Shown here: one piece after another, positions 1-9,282 of the stretch
Layout of the letters: each line of letters begins with the position of its first letter
How positions within the stretch are numbered: position 1 is the first letter of the stretch
NCBI GenBank assembly: GCA_026707145.1
Contig: JAPOXK010000021.1
Span: 1-64,000 of the forward strand
DNA length: 64,000 bases
Origin: Chloroflexota bacterium
GTDB lineage: Bacteria > Chloroflexota > Dehalococcoidia > Bin125
Direction of reading: 5' to 3'
Translations under genes and position numbers: made by a program
The notes under the pieces: generated by a model
Databases searched by the model: none
What the model was told of the DNA's origin: nothing
What the model saw: only the letters and a program-made list of their open reading frames with translations

Positions 1-1
1 G

Positions 2-55
2 GCCATCGAACGGTTCGGGCGGGAGGCCTTGGCTGAAGCGGCTGTGCCGGGATAG
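2..55 (+). CDS. C-terminal end of an unidentified protein (partial)
   Basis: The window opens inside a frame that reads 17 codons (ending REALAEAAVPG) before a TAG at 53-55. Residue composition is protein-like, but the fragment is too short to identify. It could be the tail of a plus-strand gene that begins outside the window or simply a chance open frame. Positions 56-169 show nothing I can name. Confidence 0.3.
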   Translation, partial: AIERFGREALAEAAVPG

Positions 56-169
56 GACTCTCACCGCGGGACTCGAACAACTTCCTCGCTCTCGCCCTGA
101 TGCGCGGGCTCGGCCCGCGGCAGCAGCGACAACAGTGGTTCGGAAGTACCGTCCGTGATAGCCGGAAGC

Positions 170-246
170 TGGTGGGCGATGGGGGACTCGAACCTCCGAC
201 CTTCCGGGTGTAAACCGGATGCTCTTGCCATCTGAGCTAATCGCCC
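170..246 (-). tRNA. tRNA-Val (anticodon TAC)
   Basis: Read on the minus strand this gives a full cloverleaf: 7-bp acceptor stem GGGCGAT/ATCGCCC, D stem GCTC/GAGC, anticodon stem TCCGG/CCGGA around loop TTTACAC, and an encoded ACCA end. The anticodon TAC reads GUA. The T stem pairs GGAGG with CCCCC, leaving one A-C mismatch; the related tRNA-Val at 1881-1957 has a perfect T stem. The gene faces away from the tRNA cluster at 1773-2200. Confidence 0.9.
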
Positions 247-336
247 AAGTCTCCTTGACTCGCTCCGTGTCACGAGTTGGGATCATGGTGGCACGCCGGA
301 GGACGTTCGAGAAGAGTGGCCAAGCGCGCCGGAGCG

Positions 337-1527
337 TCACCGGCCGGAGCCAAGAACGGCAAGCAGGGCCGTAGCGGCGTCATCGAATGCGGGGAGCGCC
401 TGCTCGAAGAGGGCGATCCCTCGCGCGATCCGTCCGGCGTCGCCTGCGTCGATCGCAGCCTCGAAGAGGGCGGCCGCCGTCTCGATCGGCAGCAGGGAAT
501 CGACGAGGTCCCGATGCGCCGCCACCGCAGTCCCGGATGGGACGAGCGCTTGGAGTGCGCGCAGATTGACGAGCCAGGCGCGCGCCTGCCCGGTGACGTT
601 GCGCTGCCAGACCACGTCGCCGATCAGCCCTGGTTCGATCGCGAAGCGGGCGAAGAGGTCGCCGGCCACGGCGTGATTGGCGCGCTGGGAGTCGATCAGG
701 TCACGGACGCGCTCGCCGTAGCCCGCGTCGGCGGGCATGGTGGCCGCCAATCGCTCACCGCTAATGCGCTCGACGGATTCGCGGATCTGATCGAAAGTCG
801 TGAAGCCGATCCGCACCTCCGCGACCCGTCCGTCCGCACCGATGTAGAGCGTGGTCGGCATGCCGATCACGCGGTAGACGCCGCCCAACTCGTCCTCGGT
901 ATCGAGCAGCAGCGCGTATTCGGCGCCCGTCTCGTCGGCGAAGCGCTGCGCGATCTCCAGTGGCTCCGCTCGGTTGATGCCGATGATGGCGACATCGTCA
1001 CCCGCGAGCTCGTGTACGCGCTGGAAGTCCGGCATCTCCTCAATGCAAAACGTGCACCAAGAAGCCCAGAAGTTCACAACCGCGGGAGCGCCAACGTCGC
1101 CAAGCCAGACCGGGTTACCGTCGAGATCTAGAAGCCGGAAGTCGGGCGCGAGGGCGCCGACCTGCGGCGCATCGCCCTCTCGCGGCAGGTAGCCGAGCTT
1201 GGTCCGCTCGGCCAGCTTGGCGGCGCGCACTTCCAAGGTCGCCAGCTCCTGGCCGGCAGAGGGATCGTCTTTGAGAGCCGCGATCTGTTCCGTGAGGACG
1301 TCGAGTTCTTCCAGGTCGGCGAGAAATTGCTCGCCGGCGACAGCGCGGACGTCGGCGCCGTCGGGTTCTAAGAGGAGAATGGGGGCGAGGACTGCCGCGA
1401 CGATGGCGGCGACGGTCGCGAGTCTGATCGCCGCCTGCCGCGGGCCGGCGGGCCGCTTGAGGATCGTGAACTCGAATCCAGCGAGAAAGCTCCAGAGCTT
1501 CGACATGAGAGACGCGGGGAAGGACAT
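337..1527 (-). CDS. membrane-anchored TlpA/ResA-type thioredoxin with C-terminal helical extension
   Basis: Probable extracytoplasmic thiol-disulfide oxidoreductase of the TlpA/ResA class. From the ATG at 1527 there is a short cytoplasmic N-terminus, one transmembrane segment at about residues 33-53, a coiled-coil-like stretch, and a thioredoxin fold with the active site WASWCTFC (Cys158 and Cys161) plus the cis-proline motif GMPTT. About 130 further residues follow the thioredoxin fold; they are predicted helical and I recognise no family. The open frame continues upstream to 1746, but that part is Arg-rich and overlaps promoter-like sequence, so I prefer 1527 (an ATG at 1506 is also possible; neither has a strong ribosome site). 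Substrate unknown; cytochrome maturation or general thiol reduction is usual for the family. Confidence 0.82.
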   Translation of the reverse strand: MSFPASLMSKLWSFLAGFEFTILKRPAGPRQAAIRLATVAAIVAAVLAPILLLEPDGADVRAVAGEQFLADLEELDVLTEQIAALKDDPSAGQELATLEVRAAKLAERTKLGYLPREGDAPQVGALAPDFRLLDLDGNPVWLGDVGAPAVVNFWASWCTFCIEEMPDFQRVHELAGDDVAIIGINRAEPLEIAQRFADETGAEYALLLDTEDELGGVYRVIGMPTTLYIGADGRVAEVRIGFTTFDQIRESVERISGERLAATMPADAGYGERVRDLIDSQRANHAVAGDLFARFAIEPGLIGDVVWQRNVTGQARAWLVNLRALQALVPSGTAVAAHRDLVDSLLPIETAAALFEAAIDAGDAGRIARGIALFEQALPAFDDAATALLAVLGSGR

Positions 1528-1666
1528 TCGGATCGCACTCGCCGTCAGCGGGGCGGAGTCGCGCAGTCCGGGCCCGCCCAGTCCCAAGGTACCGCGTCCG
1601 ACGCCCCTCCAGCATTGCCAAGCCGACTCCGCCGCCGGGGCCACTGCTTGAGTTACGCGCGGCGGG

Positions 1667-1672
1667 TATACT
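1667..1672 (+). promoter_or_regulatory. possible -10 box for the tRNA cluster
   Basis: TATACT lies about 100 bp before tRNA-Met. It is the best -10 match between the TlpA-like gene and the tRNA cluster. No good -35 sits at 16-18 bp (TTGAGT is 13 bp upstream), so the assignment is tentative. Confidence 0.35.
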
Positions 1673-1772
1673 TTGGATCGTTCGGGGTTTCCCGCAGCGT
1701 CCCGGGGGCGTCGTTTCGTTGACCGCCTTTTGCGCGGACTTAGCATCGCTCACGGGTCGCTGCCGGAGGCGG

Positions 1773-1848
1773 GGCAGCGTAGCTCAGTTGGCAGAGCAGG
1801 GGACTCATAAGCCCCGTGTCGCAGGTTCGAGTCCTGCCGCTGCTACCA
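1773..1848 (+). tRNA. tRNA-Met or lysidine-type tRNA-Ile (anticodon CAT)
   Basis: Cloverleaf with acceptor GGCAGCG/CGCTGCT (G-U at 1-72), D stem GCTC/GAGC, anticodon stem GGGGA/GCCCC with loop CTCATAA, T arm GCAGG-TTCGAGT-CCTGC and encoded ACCA. Anticodon CAT. The initiator hallmark (three G-C pairs at 29-31/39-41) is absent because position 31 is A opposite G39, so this is elongator tRNA-Met or a tRNA-Ile modified by TilS. It is first in a four-tRNA plus-strand cluster. Confidence 0.9.
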
Positions 1849-1880
1849 CACCCCCCACACAACCGAAGAGGGTCCGTCTC

Positions 1881-1957
1881 GGGCGATTAGCTCAGCTGGC
1901 CAGAGCGTCCGGTTCACATCCGGAAGGTCGGAGGTTCAAGTCCTCCATCGCCCACCA
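1881..1957 (+). tRNA. tRNA-Val (anticodon CAC)
   Basis: Acceptor GGGCGAT/ATCGCCC, anticodon stem TCCGG/CCGGA around TTCACAT, perfect T stem GGAGG/CCTCC, encoded ACCA. Anticodon CAC reads GUG. It is nearly identical to the minus-strand tRNA-Val(TAC) at 170-246, which suggests a duplication with anticodon change. Confidence 0.95.
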
Positions 1958-1965
1958 GGGTTCGC

Positions 1966-2051
1966 GCCGAAGTGGCGGAATGGCAGACGCGCTGCGTTCA
2001 GGACGCAGTGCCCGCAAGGGCGTGGGAGTTCAAATCTCCCCTTCGGCACCA
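1966..2051 (+). tRNA. tRNA-Leu (anticodon CAG)
   Basis: Type II tRNA of 86 nt with a long variable arm (TGCCCGCAAGGGCGT). Acceptor GCCGAAG/CTTCGGC, anticodon loop TTCAGGA, T arm GGGAG-TTCAAAT-CTCCC, encoded ACCA. Directly downstream, 2050-2070 forms a small hairpin (CACCCT/AGGGTG) with a T7 loop; this is not a standard terminator. Confidence 0.95.
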
Positions 2052-2123
2052 CCCTCTTTTTTTAAGGGTGCAAGGGCCCGGCGGTAGCCTGCCGCGTCCG
2101 CATCTGCGACGATCGCATCGCGC

Positions 2124-2200
2124 GCGCTCGTAGCTCAGTGGATTAGAGCGCTGCCCTGCGGAGGCAGAGGTCGTGGGTTCGAATCCCGCCGAGCGCGCCA
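2124..2200 (+). tRNA. tRNA-Arg (anticodon GCG)
   Basis: Acceptor GCGCTCG/CGAGCGC, anticodon stem CTGCC/GGCAG (perfect) enclosing loop CTGCGGA, T arm GTGGG-TTCGAAT-CCCGC, encoded GCCA. The anticodon is GCG where most bacteria use ACG edited to ICG. The G37 and A38 context fits the CGN-decoding arginine tRNAs. Confidence 0.92.
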
Positions 2201-2406
2201 TCCCCGGGACGCATGCCGTCCTGACTCACATAGCCCTGACCGGCACAGGCCGCAGGTTTTCTCGTCCGGGTATGCACGGCCGTTCCTCGCCGACGGCGGG
2301 CGTGACCGCCGATCACCAGCGGCGGACCGCCCGCTACATGGACGGACTGCGGAGCCGTGCGCCAAAGCGCCTGCGCCGCGAATAAACGGAGTATCTTGAA
2401 GCTGGG

Positions 2407-4257
2407 ATGTCCGAAGATCTAGCGACGCGTGGGCGGGCCTTGCCCGACAGACCGGGCGTCTACATCTTCCGCAATGCGCGTGGGGAGATCCTCTACGTCG
2501 GCAAGGCGGCGAGCCTGCGGGCGCGGGTGCGCTCGTATTTCGGCTCGCCGCGCGCCCTGGAGGGCAAGACGCGGAACCTCGTCAGGCGCATCGCCGACTT
2601 CGAGTACATCATCACCAGCACGGAGCAAGAGGCGCTGCATCTGGAGGCGACGCTGGTCAAGCGGCACCAGCCCTTTTACAACGTGCGTCTCAAGGACGAC
2701 AAACACTATCCCTACCTCAAGATCGACGTGCACGAGCCCTGGCCACGGGTCTACATCACGCGCCGCGTCGAGAGCGACGGCGCGCGCTACTTTGGTCCCT
2801 ACGCCAGCGCCGGGTCGGTGCGGACGACGCTGGCCTTGGTGAAGAAGCTGTTCCCCTGGCGCTCCTGCACGAAGACCATCACCGGAACCGACCCGCGGCC
2901 CTGCTTGGACTATTACATCCAGCGCTGCATCGCGCCGTGCACTTCGTACTGTACGGCGGAAGAGTACCGGGCGGTCATCGACCAAGTGATCCTCTTCCTT
3001 GAGGGGCGTACGACGGCCGTCGAACGGGCGCTGGAGCAAGAGATGCACGCTGCGGCCGAGGGCCTGGAATACGAGCGGGCAGCCCAGCTGCGCGACCAGC
3101 TCGCGTCCGTCCGCCGGGTTACGGAGGCGCAACTGACCGCGACGACTACACAGGCCGATATCGATGTCTTCGGTCTGGCTCAGGACGGGAACGACGCGGT
3201 AGCGCAAGTGTTCTTCGTGCGAGGCACGAAGATGACGGGCCGGGACCACTACGCCTTAGCCGGAGCAACGGACGAGGCGCCTCCGGAGGTCTTGCAGTCG
3301 TTCCTCAAGCAGTTCTACGAGAGCGCTCCCCGGGTTCCCAGGTTGGTGCTGCTACCCGTGCCGATCGAGGAGACGGATCTGCTGGCCGATTGGCTGAGCG
3401 CCAAACGAGCGGGTCCCGTGGAGTTGCGGGTCCCGAAGCGCGGCGAGAAGCGCCGCCTCGTGGCGATGGCCAATGACAACGCCCAAGAAGCGCTCACCAT
3501 GTTGCGCGTGAAGTGGATGACGGATCGCGGCAAAACGACGGCCGCGATGGAGGAGTTGGAGGAGGCGCTGAGCCTTCCTCGCACGCCCCATCGGATCGAG
3601 TGCTACGACATTTCGAACATTCGAGGATCGGATCCCGTGGCGAGCATGGTGGTGTTCCTGGACGGCAATCCCGCAAAGTCGGAGTACCGCCGCTTCAAGA
3701 TCAAGACGGCCGCGGGCGGCGACGACTTTGCCTCGATGGCGGAGGTGCTGCGGCGACGCTTCAAGCGCTTGGCGGCGACCCGCGAGCCAAGCGAAGCCGA
3801 TGCCTCCTCGCTGCCCGACGCAGGCTGGGGAAGCCGCCCAGACCTCGTAGTGGTCGACGGCGGCAAGGGACAGCTGTCGGCAGCGCTCGACGTGCTGCGG
3901 GACCTCGGTTTGCCCGAGCTGCCGGCGGTGGGGCTGGCTAAGCGCGAAGAGGAGATCTTCGTCGCTGATATGGGAGAGCCGATTCGCTTGGATCGGCGAT
4001 CACAGGGGTTGTACCTGCTGCAGCGGGTGCGCGATGAGGCGCATCGATTCGCTATCACATACCACCGCGGTTTGCGAAAGAGCCGAGCCCGTGCCAGCGC
4101 ACTCGACGCTCTGCCGGGCGTGGGGCCCAAGCGCAAGAAGGCGTTGCTGCGGAAATTCGGTACGATCCAGGCGATACGAGAGGCCGACACCGGTGAGATC
4201 GCCGATACGGACGGGATGACGCGGCGTCTTGCGGAAAAAGTGAAGGAGCGCCTGTGA
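2407..4257 (+). CDS. uvrC: UvrABC excinuclease subunit C
   Basis: Dual-incision nuclease subunit of nucleotide excision repair. The 616-residue protein has the usual length and domain order: GIY-YIG nuclease at about 14-95 (GVY and YVG motifs, catalytic Arg and Glu), a four-cysteine cluster at Cys154, 166, 174 and 178 matching the Fe-S cluster spacing known in E. coli UvrC, a UVR coiled-coil domain near 205-240 for UvrB contact, the RNase H-like second nuclease domain, and tandem helix-hairpin-helix motifs at the end (LPGVGPKRKKALL). A -10-like TATCTT ends 9 nt before the ATG and no ribosome site is visible, so the leader may be only 2-3 nt. Confidence 0.98.
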   Translation: MSEDLATRGRALPDRPGVYIFRNARGEILYVGKAASLRARVRSYFGSPRALEGKTRNLVRRIADFEYIITSTEQEALHLEATLVKRHQPFYNVRLKDDKHYPYLKIDVHEPWPRVYITRRVESDGARYFGPYASAGSVRTTLALVKKLFPWRSCTKTITGTDPRPCLDYYIQRCIAPCTSYCTAEEYRAVIDQVILFLEGRTTAVERALEQEMHAAAEGLEYERAAQLRDQLASVRRVTEAQLTATTTQADIDVFGLAQDGNDAVAQVFFVRGTKMTGRDHYALAGATDEAPPEVLQSFLKQFYESAPRVPRLVLLPVPIEETDLLADWLSAKRAGPVELRVPKRGEKRRLVAMANDNAQEALTMLRVKWMTDRGKTTAAMEELEEALSLPRTPHRIECYDISNIRGSDPVASMVVFLDGNPAKSEYRRFKIKTAAGGDDFASMAEVLRRRFKRLAATREPSEADASSLPDAGWGSRPDLVVVDGGKGQLSAALDVLRDLGLPELPAVGLAKREEEIFVADMGEPIRLDRRSQGLYLLQRVRDEAHRFAITYHRGLRKSRARASALDALPGVGPKRKKALLRKFGTIQAIREADTGEIADTDGMTRRLAEKVKERL

Positions 4258-4266
4258 GGCGTTTTT
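4247..4266 (+). terminator. intrinsic terminator overlapping the uvrC stop codon
   Basis: AGCGCC at 4247-4252 pairs with GGCGTT at 4258-4263, with the uvrC TGA in the 5-nt loop and a T5 run at 4262-4266. The stem is short and contains one G-U pair, so strength is uncertain. Confidence 0.45.
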
Positions 4267-4432
4267 CGGCGGTGATTAGCGCCCTCCGCCGACGAGGCGA
4301 GACCGCTGTCTCCAAGCGCTATTCGACGGAGAGAGCTCGCTGCCTCGACGATACCTTCGCGGCCGTCGCACGTACGAGGGCGGCGGACTCCGCCCCCGCC
4401 GTACGAAAGGGCTGGTCCCAAGCAACAATCGA

Positions 4433-4460
4433 TTTCCGGGGAAACGAATTTCCGGGGAAA
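4433..4460. repeat. tandem near-palindrome TTTCCGGGGAAA (two exact copies)
   Basis: Identical 12-nt copies at 4433-4444 and 4449-4460, start-to-start distance 16 bp. Each copy is a near-perfect dyad (TTTCC/GGAAA). They lie 38-65 bp upstream of the -35 box of the xerD promoter, a position typical of a regulator binding site. Confidence 0.6.
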
Positions 4461-4497
4461 AATAGTGGATGGGCGGTGCACATCGCCTTGAAGAGGC

Positions 4498-4527
4498 TTG
4501 AAGCGACGGCGGACCTCTTTCTATTAT
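4498..4527 (+). promoter_or_regulatory. sigma70-type promoter of xerD
   Basis: TTGAAG (4498-4503), 18-bp spacer, TATTAT (4522-4527). This predicts a leader of about 37 nt to the xerD ATG. With the uvrC terminator it makes xerD a separate transcription unit. The 4258-4570 interval otherwise holds only the tandem palindromes. Confidence 0.55.
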
Positions 4528-4570
4528 CCCGCCATCGTTTCCCCAAGCCCATTGATGATGGTGAGCTGAC

Positions 4571-5506
4571 ATGACCGACCGCAGCGCAGTGATGGACCAT
4601 GATGTCCACCAGTTCCTCAGCTTCATGTCCGTGGAAAAGGGCGCGTCCGCCAACACCATCTCGGCCTATCGCAACGACCTTCAGCAGTTCGGCAGTTACC
4701 TGCACGGCGTACGGCCCAACGGCAAATCGACGGCGCCCTGGGGATCCGTGAACGCCGACCTCTTGCAGGACTACATTCGGGAGATGCGCGCCAAGGACTA
4801 CGCGGATGCCACCGTCGCCAGGAAAGTGGCAGCGGTGAAGAGCTTCTTTAACTACCTGACGGCTGAAGGCGTCGTTGACAGCGATCCGACGGAGACGCTG
4901 TCGTCGCCTCGAGTAGGCAGATCTTTGCCGAAAGCGCTTTCCGTGCGGGAGGTTGACGAGCTGCTGGAGCAGCCGAGCAAGCGGTCCACTCCGGAAGCCC
5001 AGCGCGACAAGGCGATGATCGAGCTCCTCTATGCGACGGGCATGCGGGTCAGCGAGTTGGTGGCGCTCAATCTGGAATCGATCGAACTCCACAACAACCG
5101 GGCCACGGTGCGCTGTATCGGTAAGAGTAGCAAGGAGCGCCTGATCCCAATTCACGAGCAAGCCGTCATCGCCCTGCGGATCTACCTTGAGGAGGCCCGC
5201 CCCGATCTCGTCCGCGTTCGCAAGGAACGGGCGCTGTTCATTAACCGCCGCGGCGAGCGACTCACGCGCCAGGGCTTTTGGCTGATCCTTAAGAACTACG
5301 CCAAGGCGGCCAAGATCACCAGCGACGTGACTCCGCACACGCTGCGCCACTCCTTCGCGACGCACATGCTCCGAGGCGGGGCTCCGCTGCGGAACGTTCA
5401 GGAGATGCTTGGGCATGCCAACATCTCCACAACCCAGGTCTACACGCAGCTTACGGATGCTCACGTACGTGAGGTGTACGACAAGGCGCATCCTCGAGCG
5501 CACTGA
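4571..5506 (+). CDS. xerD: XerD-type tyrosine recombinase
   Basis: Site-specific recombinase of the XerC/XerD family, which resolves chromosome dimers at dif with FtsK. The 311-residue length is normal. The N-terminal SAM-like core-binding domain covers about 8-105 and the catalytic domain 120-305. The full catalytic set is visible: Arg159 (TGMRVSEL), Lys185 (GKSSKERL), His256 and Arg259 (HTLRHSFATHML), His282 and Tyr291 (LGHANISTTQVYTQL). It is surrounded by housekeeping genes with no attachment repeats, so a chromosomal Xer role is more likely than a phage integrase. It could be named XerC if the genome also has a XerD. Confidence 0.9.
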   Translation: MTDRSAVMDHDVHQFLSFMSVEKGASANTISAYRNDLQQFGSYLHGVRPNGKSTAPWGSVNADLLQDYIREMRAKDYADATVARKVAAVKSFFNYLTAEGVVDSDPTETLSSPRVGRSLPKALSVREVDELLEQPSKRSTPEAQRDKAMIELLYATGMRVSELVALNLESIELHNNRATVRCIGKSSKERLIPIHEQAVIALRIYLEEARPDLVRVRKERALFINRRGERLTRQGFWLILKNYAKAAKITSDVTPHTLRHSFATHMLRGGAPLRNVQEMLGHANISTTQVYTQLTDAHVREVYDKAHPRAH

Positions 5507-5548
5507 CCAGTCAGCAGAACGACCTGTGTTCCGAGGCTGCTCGTGTGA

Positions 5549-6883
<1,335 letters not shown>

Positions 6884-6912
6884 AGGTCGCCCCAAGCGCG
6901 TAAAGGAGTGGC

Positions 6913-7338
6913 ATGAGCGCATGCACCCACGATGAGCGCCGGGGCAGTCGAGAACAACTGCGCGATGTCCGAGCCGCCGCTCCCGGCCAGCAGACCGACA
7001 TGGAGCGCGTGCCGGCCGCCGCAGAGCGCTTGCACTCGTACCGCGCATATGATCGAACCACCGCTGGCCAAGACGGAAGTGCGTCGCGGGGAGGCCGTAC
7101 CAATGCTCTCCTTCCTGTCAGCGAGCGCGAACGGGCGGGTGATCCCGCGTCCAAGCGATCGTTGATCCACGAGAGCGCAGCCCCCGGTTGGCTCCCGCGA
7201 CGAGTCTGCAGTCCATGGGGCGCGTTGCATGCGCGTGACATCTTCCGAACGATCGCTCATTCGGCCTTGAACTCCGGCCCCAAGGGCTGGCGGATGGATG
7301 ATCCCCTGATCGCGGCCACGGACGGATCGAGGTCGTGA
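6913..7338 (+). CDS. hypothetical protein between eno and gap
   Basis: I do not recognise this 141-residue Arg/Asp/Ala-rich frame. Support comes from context: AAAGGAG lies 5 nt before the ATG, the gene starts 29 bp after eno, and its TGA overlaps the GTG of the next gene (GTGA), as in translationally coupled operons. Against it, composition is unremarkable and a minus-strand frame covers the same stretch. No transmembrane segment or signal peptide is seen. If it is not real, this is a 450-bp gap. Confidence 0.4.
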   Translation: MSACTHDERRGSREQLRDVRAAAPGQQTDMERVPAAAERLHSYRAYDRTTAGQDGSASRGGRTNALLPVSERERAGDPASKRSLIHESAAPGWLPRRVCSPWGALHARDIFRTIAHSALNSGPKGWRMDDPLIAATDGSRS

Positions 7339-8219
7339 GCGGCTCCGAACGCGATCCGCCTCCGCAACGGATCGCTCCGATCTCCGTCCCGGATCCGCCC
7401 CTCCTTCCCATCCCAGACGACTCACAGCCGGCGGCGGTGCGGGACGCGTTTCGGCAATGCGGCTTCGCGCTCCGCGAGGAGATCGCCTGGATCCAAGAGG
7501 CACTCGCTCTCGAGCATGCCATCGTCGCGGCCAGCACCGGCAGCAAGCTGCGCAACCACCGATACAGCGCCGCGCTGCTTCTCTGGTCACGCGTGTACAC
7601 GGCTGGACAGGAGCTGTTGCGCGCAACGACGTGGGGTGCCTACCCCGTCTGTCCGCCGTTGACGAGAGCGTCGCTCGAGTGGCTCGCAGCGGAGCAGGCC
7701 GTGGTGGGGCGTGAGCAGCGCGAGTATGCCGCTTGGCTGCGGGACGGTTTCCTGGCCGATGTGGAACGGGCGGCGACAGCGGTGGGGATGGGGCAGTACA
7801 TGGCCGGCCAACAGCTAGCGATGTCGGAATCTCTGGGGAGCGTCTACCGGGCGGCAGCGGAGCTGGCCCGGCCCCATTTCGGCGCGTCGACGCTTGCGGT
7901 GGCGCCGGGGTCGAACCGGCAGCGAATCGCCATTCACTGGGGTGACCAGTCCTTCCACTTCGGCTGGGCACAGCTGCTGAGCGGATGGCAGATCACGATC
8001 CGGGAGCATCAGTTGCGGTTCGCGATCGGCCGTGAACTGTTCGCGGTGGAGTCCAAGGATCGCGAGCAGTACCATCGGCTCGCTCGCAAAGGAGAGATGC
8101 TGCTGAACCGCCGCGACCGCTGCCGCGGGAGTTGGGTTCAGAAACAAGGGCGGCAGCATTTCTTAATCGAGAACTTCCGCCGTCAACCGGGCGGCGCACC
8201 GAAGCGGCTGTTGTTGTGA
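7335..8219 (+). CDS. uncharacterised protein encoded between eno and gap
   Basis: A 294-residue soluble protein that I cannot assign. The N-terminal 35 residues are Pro-rich. The middle is helical and rich in Ala, Leu and Trp, and the C-terminal third is basic and looks more beta-like (HWGDQSFHFGWAQLL). It starts at a GTG overlapping the previous stop and ends 14 bp before gap, so it should be co-transcribed with gap. Base and codon use match the neighbours. A link to glycolysis is only inferred from position. Confidence 0.7.
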   Translation: MSGSERDPPPQRIAPISVPDPPLLPIPDDSQPAAVRDAFRQCGFALREEIAWIQEALALEHAIVAASTGSKLRNHRYSAALLLWSRVYTAGQELLRATTWGAYPVCPPLTRASLEWLAAEQAVVGREQREYAAWLRDGFLADVERAATAVGMGQYMAGQQLAMSESLGSVYRAAAELARPHFGASTLAVAPGSNRQRIAIHWGDQSFHFGWAQLLSGWQITIREHQLRFAIGRELFAVESKDREQYHRLARKGEMLLNRRDRCRGSWVQKQGRQHFLIENFRRQPGGAPKRLLL

Positions 8220-8233
8220 CACAGGGAGACGCC

Positions 8234-9256
8234 ATGGCGACCAAGATCGGGATCAATGGCTTCGGCCGCATCGGTCGACAGGTGCTCAAGGGCATTCTGG
8301 AGCGGCACGGCTCTGCGCTCGAAGTTGTAGCGCTCAACGATCTAACGGACACCGCCACCAACGCGCATCTCTTGACGTACGACACCAACTACGGTCGTTA
8401 TGGAGACGAGGTCAAGGCAACCGCGGACGGCCTATCCGTCAACGGACGCGAAATCCGTGTACTGAGCGAGCGGGACCCCGGCCAGATTCCCTGGGGAGAC
8501 TACGGCGTAGAGATCGTCATCGAGTCGACCGGGATTTTCACGAACGCCGAGCGGGCGAGGGGACACTTGAATCACGGCCCCAAAAAGGTGGTGATCTCCG
8601 CCCCGGCGCGGGGTGACGACCTGACCGTGGTACTCGGGGTCAACCACGACGCTTATGATCCCGATCGCCACCACGTGATCTCGAACGCATCTTGCACGAC
8701 AAACTGTCTTGCCCCGGTGGCGAAGGTCTTGGACGACGCAGTCGGGATCAAGTCGGGCGTCATGTCGACGATCCACGCCTACACCAACGACCAAGTCATC
8801 CTGGACACTGTCCATAAAGATCTGCGCCGTGCACGCGCTGCTGGGATGAACATCATCCCGACTTCCACGGGGGCTGCTAAGGCAGTGGGCCTGGTGCTTC
8901 CACACCTCGCTGGCCGCCTCAATGGGATGGCTTATCGCGTCCCGACGAGCACGGTCTCCGTAGTGGATCTGACCATTGAGGCCGGGCGCGCGACATCGGT
9001 GGAAGAGGTCAACGAGGCGTTCCGCACCGCCGCCACGGACAGGGAGTCGCCCCTCTACGGCATCCTGGCCTACGAAGACAAGCCACTGGTGAGCTCGGAC
9101 TTCCAAGCACATCAGAGCAGCGCCATCGTCGACGCGCTGAGCACTTTGGTCATTGAGGGCACGCTCGTGAAGACGGTCGCTTGGTATGACAACGAGTGGG
9201 CTTACAGCTTGCGCGTCGGCGATCTCTGCGCCCTGATGGCGGAGCGCGGCCTGTAA
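8234..9256 (+). CDS. gap: glyceraldehyde-3-phosphate dehydrogenase, type I
   Basis: NAD(P)-dependent oxidation and phosphorylation of glyceraldehyde 3-phosphate. The 340-residue protein has the Rossmann start INGFGRIGR at 7-15, NDLTD after the second strand, the catalytic Cys154 in NASCTTNCLAP, the partner His in the IHAYTNDQ segment, and the C-terminal WYDNEWAYS. I start at the ATG at 8234, preceded by AGGGAGA at 8222-8228; the frame is open further upstream but that part lies inside the previous gene. Asp36 at the end of the second strand suggests NAD preference. Confidence 0.97.
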   Translation: MATKIGINGFGRIGRQVLKGILERHGSALEVVALNDLTDTATNAHLLTYDTNYGRYGDEVKATADGLSVNGREIRVLSERDPGQIPWGDYGVEIVIESTGIFTNAERARGHLNHGPKKVVISAPARGDDLTVVLGVNHDAYDPDRHHVISNASCTTNCLAPVAKVLDDAVGIKSGVMSTIHAYTNDQVILDTVHKDLRRARAAGMNIIPTSTGAAKAVGLVLPHLAGRLNGMAYRVPTSTVSVVDLTIEAGRATSVEEVNEAFRTAATDRESPLYGILAYEDKPLVSSDFQAHQSSAIVDALSTLVIEGTLVKTVAWYDNEWAYSLRVGDLCALMAERGL

Positions 9257-9282
9257 CCCGCAGTCGGCGCACCATCCCGTCC

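Noticed and set aside
2135-2365. Minus-strand frame containing RDSNPRPLP
   Set aside because: This phrase is the well-known artefact of translating the antisense of a tRNA (here tRNA-Arg).
4254-4574. A 106-residue plus-strand frame that overlaps the uvrC stop and the xerD start
   Set aside because: The overlaps are suggestive, but it spans a terminator, two palindromes and a good promoter, and its composition resembles no protein family.
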